DNA from: Strigops habroptila
Lineage: Eukaryota > Chordata > Aves > Psittaciformes > Psittacidae
DNA: 64,000 nucleotides
Reading direction: 5' to 3'
Assembly: GCF_004027225.2 (NCBI RefSeq)
Contig: NC_044278.2
Coordinates: 82,224,923-82,288,922 of the forward strand
Part shown: positions 9,431 to 24,400 of the stretch, in pieces
Position numbering within the stretch: the stretch's first letter is position 1
How the letters are laid out: each line of letters begins with the position of its first letter
The notes under the pieces: model-generated
What the model was told of the DNA's origin: nothing
What the model saw: only the letters and a program-made list of their open reading frames with translations
Database searches by the model: none
Program-made: the position numbers and the translations under genes

Positions 9431-12400
9431 GTGAGCCGCGGGTGTGCCTCTGGGCCTGGTCGTGCTCCCTGTGGAGCTCTGCTTCAGCCTCGGTTAAAGC
9501 GGCTGCGTGTGAGGGGTCCCCTCAAGCGTCGGGTCCGGGCATCGCTCCTGGAGAGGCGCGGTTAGCGTCAGCAGTGAGTACGCCGCCGGCCTCGGGCCTT
9601 CTCGTCGTTGCTGATATCCCGCCGGCCCCGGAACGGGCTGTCTTTTCTCTGCCTGCATGCTACTGAGGAGGCCTTCAGCATCGTCGAATCTAGTCTGGTC
9701 TTAGACTATAGTCCGGCTTTACATTTTGCTGCCTGAACAGTAGGAATAAATAACAGTACTTGTTCCAGAGGATCACAGAATTCTGGTTGGAAGGAACCTC
9801 GGGGATCATCTGGTCCAATCTTGGCAATGCATGACCTAGATGGGATGCCCCAGCACTCTGTCCAGTCAAATCTTAAAAGTATCCAACCATAGGGGATTTG
9901 TCTCTTCCCTGGGGAGATTATTCCAATGGCTAATTGTTCTCATCGTGAAAACTTTTCCGATGTTTCCAACCAGAATCTCCTCAGAAGTAACTTACACCCA
10001 TTACCCTTTTCCATTTGACTCCTGGTGAAAAGGCAGTCTCCATCTTCTTTGTAGCCACCCTTTAAATACTGAACAGTATTTATTTCTTTGCTGTTTGTAG
10101 TCTGATATAGGATTGGAAATCAGGCCAGAAGGGTGAATAGACTCTGAAGCAGCATCAGGATCTTCAGGTGGTTACTGCATTTTCGTGGAAACCTGCTCAG
10201 TTTTTCAGACCTGTTGTAGGCTTGAGTTCTCCATACTGTGATGCTGATTTCAGGTAATGAATAGAGGCTGCAAAATCATCCCATGTACAACTCTGGAAGC
10301 ATGGGGTGAACTTTATTCTGCAGCCCATCACTAATTGTGCAAAGGCTTGAGTATGGGCAATGCAGACAGTAAAATTCCAGGCTGGGAGGTACTGAATTCC
10401 CGATGTCGATGATTTGCTGTGGGGTTTTTTTGATTGCTTTGGAATGCATCTGTAGAAAGTAGAATAGCCCTGTGCAGACATTGGAGACTGGAAATAATTC
10501 ATGAATCCTAACATGGATTACCCTGGAGAGGGGCACAACACTCACACGCTTCAACTGTTGCCCATCCCAAAAGTTGTAAGGAATTTTTTCTCAAAACAGC
10601 AAATCAAGGGATGCTTTCAGCCTGTTACCCACAGACTTCTTGGTGTCTGTTGGCAAAGTTTGTATATACGTAATGTAGAGCACTCTTAAGAATGTGCCAG
10701 AGTACGCTGCCATGAACTGGAGCAGCGGGATTAGAAAGTCTTGGTAACAGCAGGAAGAGGTTTTACCCAGCAGCTGGGGCATGATTGCAACAGTAAGACT
10801 TGGCCTGGTAATTCATCTTATACGTAGAATAATACTCGATAACTTGCCTTAGGAACATGGCTCAAAATCTATTAGGTCATTTAAACATCAGATGAAGAGG
10901 AGCTTGGTTTGTCATGGCTTTTAATTCTTTTAGCCATGCCCTCTGGAGCCTTATTGCTGTCTTGTGCCTTGGCAGGGGGTTTGGGCTAGGTGATCTCCAG
11001 ACGTCCCTTCCAAACCTAACGATTATGTGATTCTCTGATTCTGTCTCATTTTGGAGATGGATTTGTACAGTTCCTTGCTACAAGCTTAGGAAATGAAGCT
11101 CACATCTTTTTCTCCTGGCGGGGTGCACTGACGTTTGGTGTAGATTTCTCTCTGTTGCACGTCATGGCTGTCAGGAGTTGGCAAAGAAAAGTGCTGAAAA
11201 TTTTTAAACACATTTCCTCAAAAAAATAGGTCTTTGAAAAGGTGAAGAGCAGCTAACAGAATTCCTGGTGAGTTGAATCTGCAGAAATGAAAACTGGAGT
11301 GCAACAGTGGGATTGGTTTTGGAGAACTTAAGCCAACACATGCCACAGGCATGTCTGTGTTAGCTGTGTAACAGTGGTCAGGTACTATTTTATGGTTTGC
11401 ATTGCTCACAAAGACATATGCCAGAAAGCATTTAAATTATGTTGGATTACCATCAGATTGTGTATAGATGTATTTGGTTTACAAAGGTAATAATTTACAA
11501 GAACCCATCCTATGTAAACCAGATTTCTAGTGTACATGTGGCCTTAGATTTGACTGGAGCACACATTGAGGCTGAATTTGGTGGAAGTCAGAATAAGCCT
11601 TCCTCTTCATTCCAGCAAAATTCAGGTTACAAAGAGGCTGGAAAATCCTATTTGAACTGTTTAAGTCCTGTTACTGGATAAAATTAAACAACAATTTTTA
11701 TTCATTTCCATTTTGTTCCTCAGATTGATATACTTGAAGATCCTGTTATTAAGAATGTCATTGTGCTACAGACAGTCTTACAAGAAGTCAGGAATCGGAG
11801 TGTACCAGTATACAAGCGAATCAGGGACGTGATTCAAACCCCTGAAAAACATTTCTATTCTTTCACCAATGAACATCATAGGTAAGGTGTGGAATAGGAT
11901 GTGACAAAGTTGCACTGTTAGCCAGTGGAAGAACTGCAACAACACTGCAACATTTGAACTAGGTAAAAAAATTAGAAAGGGGGGCATAGAATTGTATACT
12001 TGTAAGGAATCCTTCTGGGAAACAGGTACATGTTCCAGGAACGTGGTCTGTAATTAGTATAAGCATACATAAATTATGAAAAGGTGTTTACAATAATGGA
12101 TGAGACTTATAGACAAAACTGTTGCCCTGAGATATGGAATACTGATTTTCCATTTTGGTGTCCTTTTTAAACATATTCCAATTCTTTATTAATATTGCCA
12201 GCTCAGTCTGTAGCAGAATTAAAAAAATGGTTAGTTACTGACAGAAAGCTCTAAGAAATAAACATGCAATTAATTTGCCGTTTTTTGCCCTCACAAGCAG
12301 TTTCCAATACTGCAATATCGTAGTTCTAGGAATCTTGAATCCATAGTTGTAGCATCTTGAATGCAGTTCTCTTCAATTGTCAGAGCGAAGGTTGTGTTAG

Positions 12401-15400
12401 AAATTAACACTTCCTTCCTATTTTTCTTTACCCTTCTGTCTCCTGACCTTCAGTGGCCTATAGAGTATTACACATACAAAAATTGGTACAGCAGTGATTC
12501 TTTTGGCCTCACAATTTTGTTGCTTCTGAATAGTTTTTGTAAGTATAGATAGATCTTGGGATTTGTTTTGTTTTGTTGTAACCCCCTTCTTTTTGTTTAC
12601 GTGTTTGTTTATGTGTGTTTGTATGTGTTCATTTATTTAGAGAAACATACATAGAGCAGAAGAAAGGAGAAACTTCTAATGACCGCAATGACAGAGCCAT
12701 TCGGGTAGCGGTAAAATGGTACAGCGAGCACTTGAAGAAAATAGACGATGAGGAGAAGACTGAAGTTATCTTTTTAACAAATGACAGAATTAATAAGGAG
12801 AAAGCTCTAGAGGAAGGGATAACTGCTTATACATGTAAGTAAAGTGACACGTATGTTTAGTTTATTGCTCAGATAAACAATGTCAGCAGACTCTTCATAC
12901 CTAAATCCAGTGCATCTCTTGCATAAATATTTGTGTGTGCTTTTGTAGGTGAGGAGTATATAAAAAGCTTGGTAGCTAATCCTGACCTTGTAGATCGTCT
13001 TGCTTGTGTATCTGATGAAGGGGTATGTTTTTATTTTTTTTTATAAAGTCAATTAATCACAAATGGTTTGCAATATATTATTGGACACTTTATATCAGGC
13101 TACTAGCATCAGTTTAGAATATGAGGACTCTGGACTTAGTACCATTTTGGCAATACAACCTTTTGACAACTGAAAAGAAAAAGAGAAATATTGCAGCTGT
13201 TTTTACTGCTGCTTATGTGCCTATGAGTAGTTTTCTAGTTATTTGTAAAAGGCTACTTGGCTTTAGGTAACTGGTGTAAAGATGAGAATAATAACGGTTA
13301 AAGAAAATGTATAAATATTTAAAAAAATGGAAACGAAATGAAAAGTGGGTATTGCAAACCATTTCAGCCTTTGCTTTGTGTCTGTTACTTGAAAGTTTAT
13401 GTTAACTTACTGATCAAGTTCTATCAGAAGCTCTGATTTTTGTGGTCAGTTAGGTTGACATAAGTGCAGGCTGCAGCTCAGAGATGAGCTACATCCTCTT
13501 TTATTTCCTTGTGCTTTGTGTTTATCAGAATCAAGACGTGTATTTTCACGTAAGACTGATACAACTAACACCAAAAAATGGGACGGTTAATGTTGTCAGA
13601 GGTAGTCCCGTCAGAACGGGGTGGGACAGGCAAGAATGGGAAGAAAGTGGAGGGCTTAGTTGATCTTCTCAGCAGTTCATTGTCTGACTGCTCCAAAGTT
13701 TTAGTCATAGTAATATATTTTCATAATATTTTATATCGCTTATATTATATGCTTGTACCGCGTGCCATACTCTTTACCATGTAATGCTAGTATATGCAAG
13801 TCAGCATGAAAGTGTATGTCACTTGGGCAGTATCTTTTTAAGTAACTGCAGGCAAACAGGAGAAGAAAAGGAGGCATTCCTGGAATTGCCACGTTTCTAT
13901 GTTTATGCTTTTTATACTTAACTAGAAAAATTACTGCTTAATAATAGGTTTTTATTATTGTGTATATTCATATCTACGCATAGTCATGATTTTGGAGTTT
14001 GTTAGCTTGAGTGTCATGTTCCTGAGCTTGGTTTTGGAATAATCATGAGTACAAAAGACTGAAAATTTCTTCTTCTTGTTTTTTGTTGCTGGTTTTTTTT
14101 TGTTTGTTTGGTTTGGTTTGCTTTGGTTTTTTGGTTTTGGTTTTGGGTTTGTTTTTTTTTTTGTTGTTGTTGTTTTTTTTTTTTTTGTTTTGTTTTTTTT
14201 TTTTAATAAATAAATAGAAAGTGGAAAAATAATTTTCCCAGAACATATTCCTCTTAGCAAATTGCAGCAAGGGATAAAATCTGGTAACTACCTCCAAGGA
14301 ACTTACAGGGCAAGCAGAGATAATTATCTTGAAGCTACCGTTTGGGTTCATGGAGATGTTGAAGAAAAAGAGGTAAGTTTTTCATTCTGCCTTCATGCTG
14401 TGAACTTTAGCCTCAGTAATGACTTAAAATGCAGTTCTTTCATAGTGACATAATGTTAAAATGAGCACTATAGTAATTTTTCCTTTTCTGATGTTTTTTC
14501 TGACTTTTTTCTGATGCTTTACTTTGTATGGATATAGGCTACTGAAATGCTGACTGTGCTGTTAATACTTTTTCAATTGACTCACTTTTTTTTTAATTAG
14601 TTTGAAATATATGATAAAAGACAGAGACACAAGTTTGGAGGAGGATTTTCAGAGAAACTGTGATGAGCCCTTGTGAGGCTCTTCTGCTTTGTTTCCCCTA
14701 ATGTTTTCATACCTGATGATGAGTGGATGGACTCTTTCCCTCCAAGCAGTTAACCCACCTGTTTGCCTACTGTTGGTACAGCTGTACTGTTTCAAGCAGC
14801 AGCAGTTGCCTCCTTTCTCCCTATTTGTGGTGGCAGCTGGAGATGCTTCTCTGGCTCTCCGTTCCTTTTATTCCTATTTCCCAGTAGTATATGGAGTTCC
14901 CTAGCCTGTAAGGATAGAAGGATTGTATGATTATAAACAAAACAAAACATCTATGGAAAACACATTATTTTTGTAGAGGCAATTGGAATCCTGAAATAAT
15001 ATCGTGAGTACTGAAAGAAACCAAGGCAGAGGAAAAAAAATGCATCACAAACGTACCTTAAAATGTCCTTTAGAGTGCAGAGCCTGTTCACATGTATACT
15101 CTTCTGATATACTGCTTTGATATGGGTCTTCTGTTGCTATCATTGTGAATGTTTGCATTTTCATTTTGTTTTCTAAAAAAATTCCAGATAATTATACAAG
15201 GATTGAAACATTTAAACCGAGCAGTTCATGAAGATATTGTAGCTGTGGAGCTGTTGCCAAAAAATGACTGGGTGGCACTGTCCTCAGTGGTCTTGCAAGA
15301 TGATGGCCAAAACGATGATGACATTGAAACTGAAGAGGAGAAAGAAAACATTGTATGAAATGAATTACTTTTCACTTCACTCCTGTGTTAAGAGGGAGAT

Positions 15401-18400
15401 TAAATCTGCGTTACCTTGACAGTGCTAGGCTTTAGATGTACACATCCTATTTATACTATTGTGAATATGTAAATTATGAAACTTAATTGTAGTCGTGCAG
15501 TTGCATTAATTATATGATGATGTCTAAAATGGATACTTTCTAATTAATCCCAATCAGAAATTGCCATGTTACTTTGTTAAACTTTAGTAACTCCAAAAGT
15601 TCCTGGGTGGTACTCAGGTAATAATATAAAGCTATCTACTATGTGCACATTAGGATTTGCTAGAATTAGGAGCAGGTGTTGTGTCATGATGACAGTCAGC
15701 TTCTATAGGCAGTGTGTACATTTGGAACCAGCTGTGAAATCTTACGCTTCTTGCAGTAGTCCCGTTTAATGTCCGTGCAGTACACAAACGTATACCCTGT
15801 CCAGTAAATACTTACATTTCTTTAAAAACGTGATCTTCCCACTGAATTCTGTGCGTATGTTTTTTAATTACCATGTTTAGATTTACTGCAGAATTTTCAA
15901 GCAACATAAGAGGGTTCCTGAAAATTAATAGGTTGTAAAAGAAAACAGAGATAGTTATGGAATAAGCAGAAACAGTGGGACAGGATAGCATTTCTTCACA
16001 AGTTTTTCTGCTGTTCCATGATTTTCTGCAATGATGTCCATTAAAAAAACCCACAACTACAATAGTGTAGTCAGGTCACATACTAAAAATATTAAAAGTC
16101 ATGCAAAGCACAGGGCAGCATATTTTTGCTTATGAAGTCATAATAGAATTTACAGCATTATAGTGACACATGAGATGTTAACCACCAAGGTTTGAGATAC
16201 ATGTTGTAGTCAAGCATGTTAACATGAGTTCAAAGATTTTTGTGTTTTTAACCCTTGTGTGTTCTACCAGCTGAAGGCCTCTGTTATCAAGGACATGCTG
16301 AGACCTACAGGAAAAGTAGTGGGCATTATAAAACGAAACTGGCGACCGCTTTGTGGCATGCTTTCCAAATCAGAGATCAAAGAGGTAAGGAAATAATCCA
16401 GTTATTGTAAGTGCAGATATTTGGGTTTTTTTTCTTTAACTGGAAATGAATTGTTCCCTTTTCTGGCTGTTAATAGGCACGGCGCCATTTGTTCACACCA
16501 GCTGATCGCAGAATTCCTCGCATTCGAATAGAAACAAGACAAGCAGATAAATTGGAAGGACAAAGAATAATTGTTGCTATTGATGGGTGGCCCAGGAATT
16601 CCAGGTATCCTAATGTAAGTTTAAGCATTTTCTTATGAACTCTTTTCTGTCTGATTTTTTTGTGTTACTAGGTAAGGTGTTTATTGTCTGCAATGCTGAG
16701 TAACCTCAAAAAGTGTTGATGTGAATTTTGAGCACCATTTGATGGTGCAAATTAAGGAAGTCCCTAAATTATTTAGTTCGTTCTTACCCCAAAAAAAGAT
16801 ACGAGTGTATCATACTTGAAAAGCTCACTCCTCCAGTTCTGCAGTGAACATACATGTGCTAACTAAGGTGCTTTATTTAGACTAACCAGGGACCACCTTG
16901 TTTTGGTCTGAGTTCCTAGAAATGTGAACCTTTTGCTGTGACTTTGCTCATCCACAGACTGATCACTGTCCTAGCAAGTAGTTTTAAACACCTTGGCCAA
17001 ATTCAGTCGAATTGACAGTGGGGCTGAGTTACAGGTAATGAAGTTCTTGAAAGATCTTTGTAAATACATAGGAGGCTGTAAGAGAAAATGAGGACTAGCT
17101 TTAATTTGCATTGAAAACAAAGTAGGTTTTAAAGAGTCTTCCATTGGCTTGTGTAGGAATGCATAGCTTGTAATGAATGAGAGCACAGGTGTCTCAAATT
17201 TAGAGAAATGAAGGAAACTTGGAATATATGGAATGACTGCTAAGACAAAAACAGCATTACTGCAGAGGATGAGATGTGACAGATGTGAGGAAGGAAATAG
17301 AGCTGATATGGTATTAGGGAGTGGGCACAACACAAACCCAGAGAAATTAGACCTTACTAGTTTTGCTGCTTATGCAGCAGTGTTTATTCTTAACTGCAAA
17401 ACTGAATTGCCATGTTTACAATTTTGCAGTCTTTAACTGTGGAAAATTTATTGCCATTCAAGGAAAAGAGGGGAATGTACACAGTTCAGACTTACCGAAT
17501 CAATTAAATGTTTGAAATTAAATTTCTGTCTTTAAGATGAGACAGCTAGCTGAAGAAAGAAAGATTATTCATACTATGTAGTTTAATATACTAATAACCT
17601 ATGGAATAATGGTCTCCAAATACTTCTGAGTATTTGAAGAATACTGTTCTGAGCTAACAGCATCGCTTGAGGTGCATGTGTATGTACATTTGTACGTGTG
17701 CATATTGTCTCTCAGGGTCATTTTGTAAAGAACTTGGGAAGTGCTGGAGATAAAGAGACTGAGACAGAAGTTCTTCTGCTTGAACATGATGTCCCTCATC
17801 AGCCTTTTTCCCAGGCTGTCCTTAGTTGCCTACCAAAAATGCCATGGAGCATTACAGAACAGGTAATAATTTCTAAATTACTGTAATAATATCTATGTCT
17901 TCTACTTCAAATCAAATTGTGATGTTCTTGGATATCCCAGTGCACCAGAAATAGAGGAGAAACGTTGTGCAGAACCATTTTGTCTCTCTGTAAATTTTCA
18001 TCTGGATTTCCTATGGAGACAAAGCCTCTGCAAGTTTGGGGGGGTTGGCTAAAACTGTTTGTTACGGATAGACATTTTAAGATAAAAAGCACATTATAGG
18101 TTTCATTAAGAAATAAAAATGTAAAAAAGCTTTTTCAAAGAACAGAGACTACAATTCAGATAACTGTAAGATTACCCCTAAGAGTTTTTCTGTTTTGCTA
18201 AATAGCTTTGTAACCAAATGTGGCAGCGTGTGTCATCAATAAAATAATCTGAGGAGAGGAGACTTCAGTATATTCCTGCTATAATCCAGTAAAGTAATTG
18301 GAGAGGCTAATGTTTTCAGAATTGCTTATTTTAAATGTAATTAGTGAATTTCGGGTTCTCCCCAGTAGCTTAAGTATGGAGAATGGTTGCTTTAGAACGT

Positions 18401-21400
18401 ATGGAAAAATGTCATCAGGGAACAATTTGAGCATGATATGGTTTTGGGTTGGGCTGGGCTGTTGTTTGGGTTTTGGGGTTTTTTGTTTGTTTGGGCTGGT
18501 GTGGGCTGTGGTTTTGTTTGTGCATTTTGTGTATTTTAATTTCTTTGAGGTGGATGGATTTTATTATAATTTATTATCTACTTCTTTTTTGTTGAAAGAG
18601 GGTTCTTTGTAAATTAGCTCTCTAAAAGTCAGTTGTCTAGTCTAAGATACCTGAGGTCTTTCTGTAGCCATCTTACAAAGGTAAATATTTCCAAAGTGTG
18701 CAGTTCCTTTCAACTGTTGAGACAGCTAAGCCTTAAAAAGCTAGAATTGAGAGCAGGCATATCCTAAATAAATTGCCCAGTGGGACATCAGTCAAAATGT
18801 CACTTAAATCTTGATTCCTGGTCCTGCTGATTCTAAGATCATGAGATGATTGTGGTTGTATTAAGTTTGTCTTCTGGTTTGCTGTAAAACAAACAAATTT
18901 AAGTATTTGATCATCTCTGACTTACTTTTTCTGTCACTGGAGTTTCTGCGTATCTGTTTTGATCTTATAAATAAATACTATTACAAATCTTGTCCTAAAA
19001 CAAACAAAAAAAGCACTCTGAAAATACTTGGTTGCTTTGGAAAATCTTATGTGAAGTGCCTTTCCCAAGGGATTATTTTTACTTTGATATGGAAAGTGTT
19101 CTTGAAAACAACTTTTTTTTTTTTGTTTTGTTTAATTTCAGGATATGAAATACAGGGAGGACTTAAGGCATCTGTGTATTTGTAGTGTTGATCCTCCTGG
19201 CTGTACAGATATTGATGATGCATTACATTGTAGAGAAATAGAAAATGGAAATATAGAGGTATTGTCTCTCTCTCTTATTATCGGGTCATTTATTTACTTT
19301 TTCCTTTATTTTACAAACAGTGCAGTAGTGGTAATAGTAAATGACATGAGCAAAGCAAAGCTCCAGATCTGTTGTAAAAGAAATGAATAGTGTTTGCACA
19401 ACTGCAAGATGGTGATAAAGAAAGGGGACTGATTTGAATTACATCAGTGTCAGAAGTGGGAATTTAATGTCTTCTAAATTCACCCTGCTTTCTGCTCATT
19501 TGGCATGGGAAATGAACATAAAACTTAATGACTGCTTTAGCTAAGTATAAACATGGGTATCTACAGCTAGAATAAGGAACTATCAGTGGAATAAGTGAAG
19601 CTACTGTTGTAATGCCTAAGGAATTATTATTTTTTGTAAAAAAAAAAGAGCATTAAAAAGCTACAGGCTTAACACCAACACTCTGTCCCTTTATATCTGA
19701 TTTAGTCAGGTTTTCTTTATAAATTCATTTGTAACTGAATGTTACAGGGTGTGCCAAAATGGAAGGTCTAGCAAACAGAAAACCAAAACCAAGTTTTCGG
19801 TGAGCCTTCGAGAAAATGAAAGAGGTTATCTGAGTCCCCAGGCAGGAAGGGTTGCATTAGTAATGAATGTAACTTTCCACTAAATGTACGAACACCCTTA
19901 TTTTATGTAATTGCTGCAACTATTCATTTTTTTAGTATCGGTACGATAGATTTTTAACTATTCCTATTACTAGATATAGGAGCTGCTGAAGGGAACTGGC
20001 AATGGGTAAACTGGGTTGTAAATAAAAACTTGAGAGTTCCTTTCATGATAATCATGAACTATTTCTGTTTTCTGTGATGCTGTTTTTTAGGTTGGTGTAC
20101 ATATTGCAGATGTCAGCCATTTTATTCGCCCAGGAAATGCTTTGGATGAGGAGTCAGTAAAAAGAGGAACAACAGTATATCTGTGTGAAAAAGTAATTGT
20201 TTTCTATTGGTTTTTGTGCAACTAAGCAGTTGGGTTTTCATTGCTTTCCTCCTGTAATTCTTGGGAATGTTCTCTAAACTAAATAAAAAAATAAAGTAGG
20301 CTCCTTTAGGCTGCATGTAATTTGCCCAAGAGTATCAAAATGGAGGTACTTTCTGTCATTTGGCTTGCACAGCAAGAGGGAGAAACTGGAGTACTGTTGT
20401 AATACCAATCTGAAACTGCAGAAGTGGCCTGGTTTGGCTTTTCAATTATTTTTTCTTGTGATAGCTAAATCTTTGTTTTTTTGTATATCTATCTGTCTAT
20501 ATGTTTCTTATGATTTGTATTCATTACAGCTGTAGTCCTGTTTATTTTAACTTCTTACAGACCACAATTTCTTTTCAGAAGTAACTGTTACTAAAAAACT
20601 GATGATAAAAATGGATCTTGGAATGAATTTGCACTAAGTAGGTCACTTTTCTCCTGGAAATCTGAGCTTTCTTAGCAAAAAAAAAAAAAATTTCCAAGCA
20701 TTTAGTACAGTGAAAATTGGGAAATTAAAATATGTTTGTAATGAGTCATGATTTTTATTCTTTACTTTGCAGAGGATTGATATGGTTCCAGAGTTACTTA
20801 GTTCCAATTTATGCTCCCTGAGATCTGATGTGGACAGGTATATGTATATGATCCACACTTTGATCTTGATGAGAAACTCCAGATGTTCGTATGTGGATTT
20901 TAGCAGATTTTTCTCCCTTTTCCCTCTCATAGGCTGGCATTTTCATGTATATGGGAGATGAACCATAAGGCTGAAATTTTAAAAACCAGATTTACAAAAA
21001 GTATTATCAAATCCAAGGTTAGTCACATAAATATTATTATACTTCAGAAAAAAAGCTTGAGACCTTTTTATAAAAACTATGATCAACAGACTTAAAGTTT
21101 TCTTCTTGCTATTTATTGATTTTTCTACGTTTTTCTGATGATCCTTGAGGTCCCTTCCAACCTGGTAATCTGATTTTCTTAGAATTAGGAAATGATACTT
21201 AAATCCTAGAGAGAGAGAAAATGTTTGATTCTGCCCTGTTCTTTTAAACCTCTATGGCTACAGTGTTTTTTGTACAGTTACTTGGTTCTGGTATTTCATT
21301 TAAAAAGTATAAATGTATTCAGATACCTATAGATATACAGAAGTATATATGAAATGGTTGGTATATACCAGCTGCTGATAATTTTCAGTTAAATTCAGTG

Positions 21401-24400
21401 GATTCTGTAGGTGTTTAATACATTTCTGAAAATTAGACCTCAGATGTATAAAATACACCTGTGATCAGCATAAAAAACCACTGTGAATGCCTAGTATTTC
21501 TTGATGTCTTGCATAGATCTGTCCTGTTTTGACCATTATTATTTGGGAATTATATTCAACACCTAAATGAATGTCAAGCTTTGTATTTTTGAACCAACTT
21601 TGACAGCAAACTGCAGTTTCTGCAAGACAGAACTATATTTTTCTTTTCCTTCTATTACATATCATGTGTCTCTTTTTTAACCTCTTCAAGGCTTCTCTTA
21701 CATATGCTGAAGCACAGATGAGAATTGATTCAGCAACTATGAACGATGATATTACTACCAGCCTACGAGAACTAAACAAATTAGCAAAAATTCTGAAGAA
21801 GAAAAGAATTGATAATGGGTAAACTGTGCAGTGTCCTTGTTCTCTTTTTTCCCCGGTTTCTTTGGTTGCTTGGTTTTGTTTTGTGTTTTTCCTGGCTGTT
21901 TTTTGATGTCAAACTGTATAATGGTCCTCTGTGTCCATTTTTCCAATGAAAATTTTTTTGAAAAGAAGTACTTGCCATTTTGATTTGCATAAAAATGCCT
22001 GTCTTCATTTCCCCAAAAATATTAACCTGGGGTGTTAACAAAATCCGTCAATATGGATCTCTTACAGTTGTTATAAAAAGACAATTGGAGGAGCAGCATT
22101 TGAAATATTAGGAGCTACTGCTGATGTGTGTCAGCATTATAATCTTGGCTAATTTGAACATTAATTTCCCAATTCTACTTTTAATTCCTGCCCTTTTTTT
22201 TTTTTTTAATTTTATTTCTGCTGATTTTTAAATTATGTTTTCATGATAAACCCACATGTTGTGTACAGCCTTGCAACTGAGCTGTTGTGTCTGCTTTACT
22301 GCAATTTGCTAATACCTCTTCCTGTCTTCCAGAGCCTTGACACTTTCCTCACCAGAAGTTCGTTTCCACATGGACAGTGAAACTCATGATCCTATTGATC
22401 TGCAGACTAAGGAGCTAAAGTATGTGTTTTATTTTCCTCAGTTAGTTAATTCAGGGCAGGGATGGAATTAAAGACATGTTTAAGTAGTAACATCAATAGT
22501 ATACAGAGTTCATATAATAGTGCAGGACAGTCATAGAATTATAAAATTACTTGGGTTGGAAGGGACCTTTAAAGATCATCTAGTACAAAGCCTCCTGCCT
22601 TGGGCAGGGACACCTTCCACTAGATCAGGTTGCTCAAAGCCTCATCCAGCCTGGCCTTGAACACTGCCAGGGATGGGGCAGCTTCCTGGAGAAGCTGACC
22701 CTAGAAGAGAGAATTCCTCTGTATTTTACTGTGCTATTTATGAAGCAAGTTTTGAGCTGTACACTTCATATATGAACCTAAGTCTTCACTACTGATTTAA
22801 TGGAGCACTAAGGTCCAAACTTTCTATACCACACTGGCTTCTCTGTGATGCCCTTCTACTGGTATTAACAAAGGAAAGTAGAACTTGGAGTTATGGATTA
22901 CGGAAACCTTAACAAAAACAGAGCACTTATTGCACGTTATTGCAGAGTGATACAATCTTACTGAGGAGTTCTAGAAATAGAGCTACTAATTCAATTTCTA
23001 AAGATAGTTACTTTCTCTCATACTACTACTTAGTGTCTGTGCTAAAATCTACACTTAGTTATGTAAACTGTCACACCTATGGTGTGCAACATGGTGCTTT
23101 CAAACTTCTATGTACAATATTAGAACAGTACTCTTAGGAAGAAATCAAAAACTTATCTGTTGGTATTTTGAGGCGTTTTTAAAGAGCATTTTTCTTGAAT
23201 ATAATTTGTAATTTTAGAATAGGTGTTTTTGTTCTGACTCAGTATCTGAAACTTAATAAATGTTAATGTTTTTAGTCTCTAAAATGTTTGCCTAATTGTA
23301 TAAATGATTAAAACAACCAGCCTTGGACCACGTGGTTTAGGGCAAGGTGTCCCTGCCTATGGCAGGGGGGTTGGAACTAGATGATCTTAAGGTCCTTTCC
23401 AATCCTTACGATTCTATGATTCTATGAATGTTACATAATACTGTTTAGGATGGTGGAATGTCTCTTAATTAGGCACTCAAGTAAATACATAATTTAATGC
23501 TTTTCTAACAATATAAAATATTTTATGTTGATAGAGAAACAAATTCCATGGTTGAAGAGTTCATGTTGCTTGCCAATATTTCTGTAGCACAAAAAATTCA
23601 CAGTGAGTTCCCAGAGTTTGCCTTGCTCCGGAAACATCCTGCTCCTCCCCCATCAAATTATGACATCCTTGTGAAGGCTGCAAAGTCCAAGGCAAGTTTA
23701 TACCATGCTAATTAAGTGAATTAATTAAAAGAAGCTGTGGGTTTTTTCTCTGGTTGGCCACTTACCCAAGAATAAGGGTTGGAAAATGGTATTTTGAAGG
23801 TGTATCAGCTGCACTTTGAAATTGCTGGTACTTGTAGCAAGATTTGGTGTACCTCTAGATGAAAGGAAGAATTTTGTGCTTTTAAAGCCCTTTCTTCAGT
23901 AAAGAAAGCAAATCACTCTGGAAGTCTTTCCTATTGTTACTCTTGTGTGCTGTAAGTATTTCTCCAAGCCACATGCAATTTTTGAGCCAGTTTTTGGCTT
24001 TGGATCACATACATTATTGATGTACTTATGAATTGGTCAATCATATCAAATAATATGTCTCTCTTAAAGAGTGAGGAAATAAGAAAATGTGTCCATATGT
24101 GTTTATAGTTTCCATCCTCTCCTTAGATCAGCTAGAGGTTAATTTAGCCTGAAACAAGTCTTATTTAGTAAGTCTGAACTGAAAAATGACTTTTCCAGTT
24201 TCAGGGGTCTTTTATTTGAGCTAATCGTTCTAACTTTCTAGACATTGTGATGTGCAGTCATATTTCCTTTCCCTTCAACTATTCACACATATGCACACCC
24301 GTGTGTTTTTTCTAGAAGCAAGAGAGAAACTCCCAAATTCTATCAGTGCAAGATCAATGGATGAGCCAAAACCCAGCCCATTTCATTTTCCTCTGCTATA

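Larger units (their letters stand above)
9431..11723 (+). other. DIS3: DIS3 intron 1
   Basis: About 2.3 kb. The first 230 bp are the tail of the CpG island. Two CR1 fragments follow (about 9,768-10,080 minus and 10,870-11,043 plus). No other gene was seen. Confidence 0.7.

Noticed and set aside
13529-13549. Possible 21-nt microexon between DIS3 exons 4 and 5 (TTTATCAG before, GTAAGA after)
   Set aside because: It would keep phase 0 and so does not repair the junction, and its seven residues do not resemble the family's N-E-I.
13955-14351. Minus-strand Lys/Asn/Thr-rich open frames
   Set aside because: They are translations of the T/G low-complexity tract and of DIS3 exon 5 in antisense.
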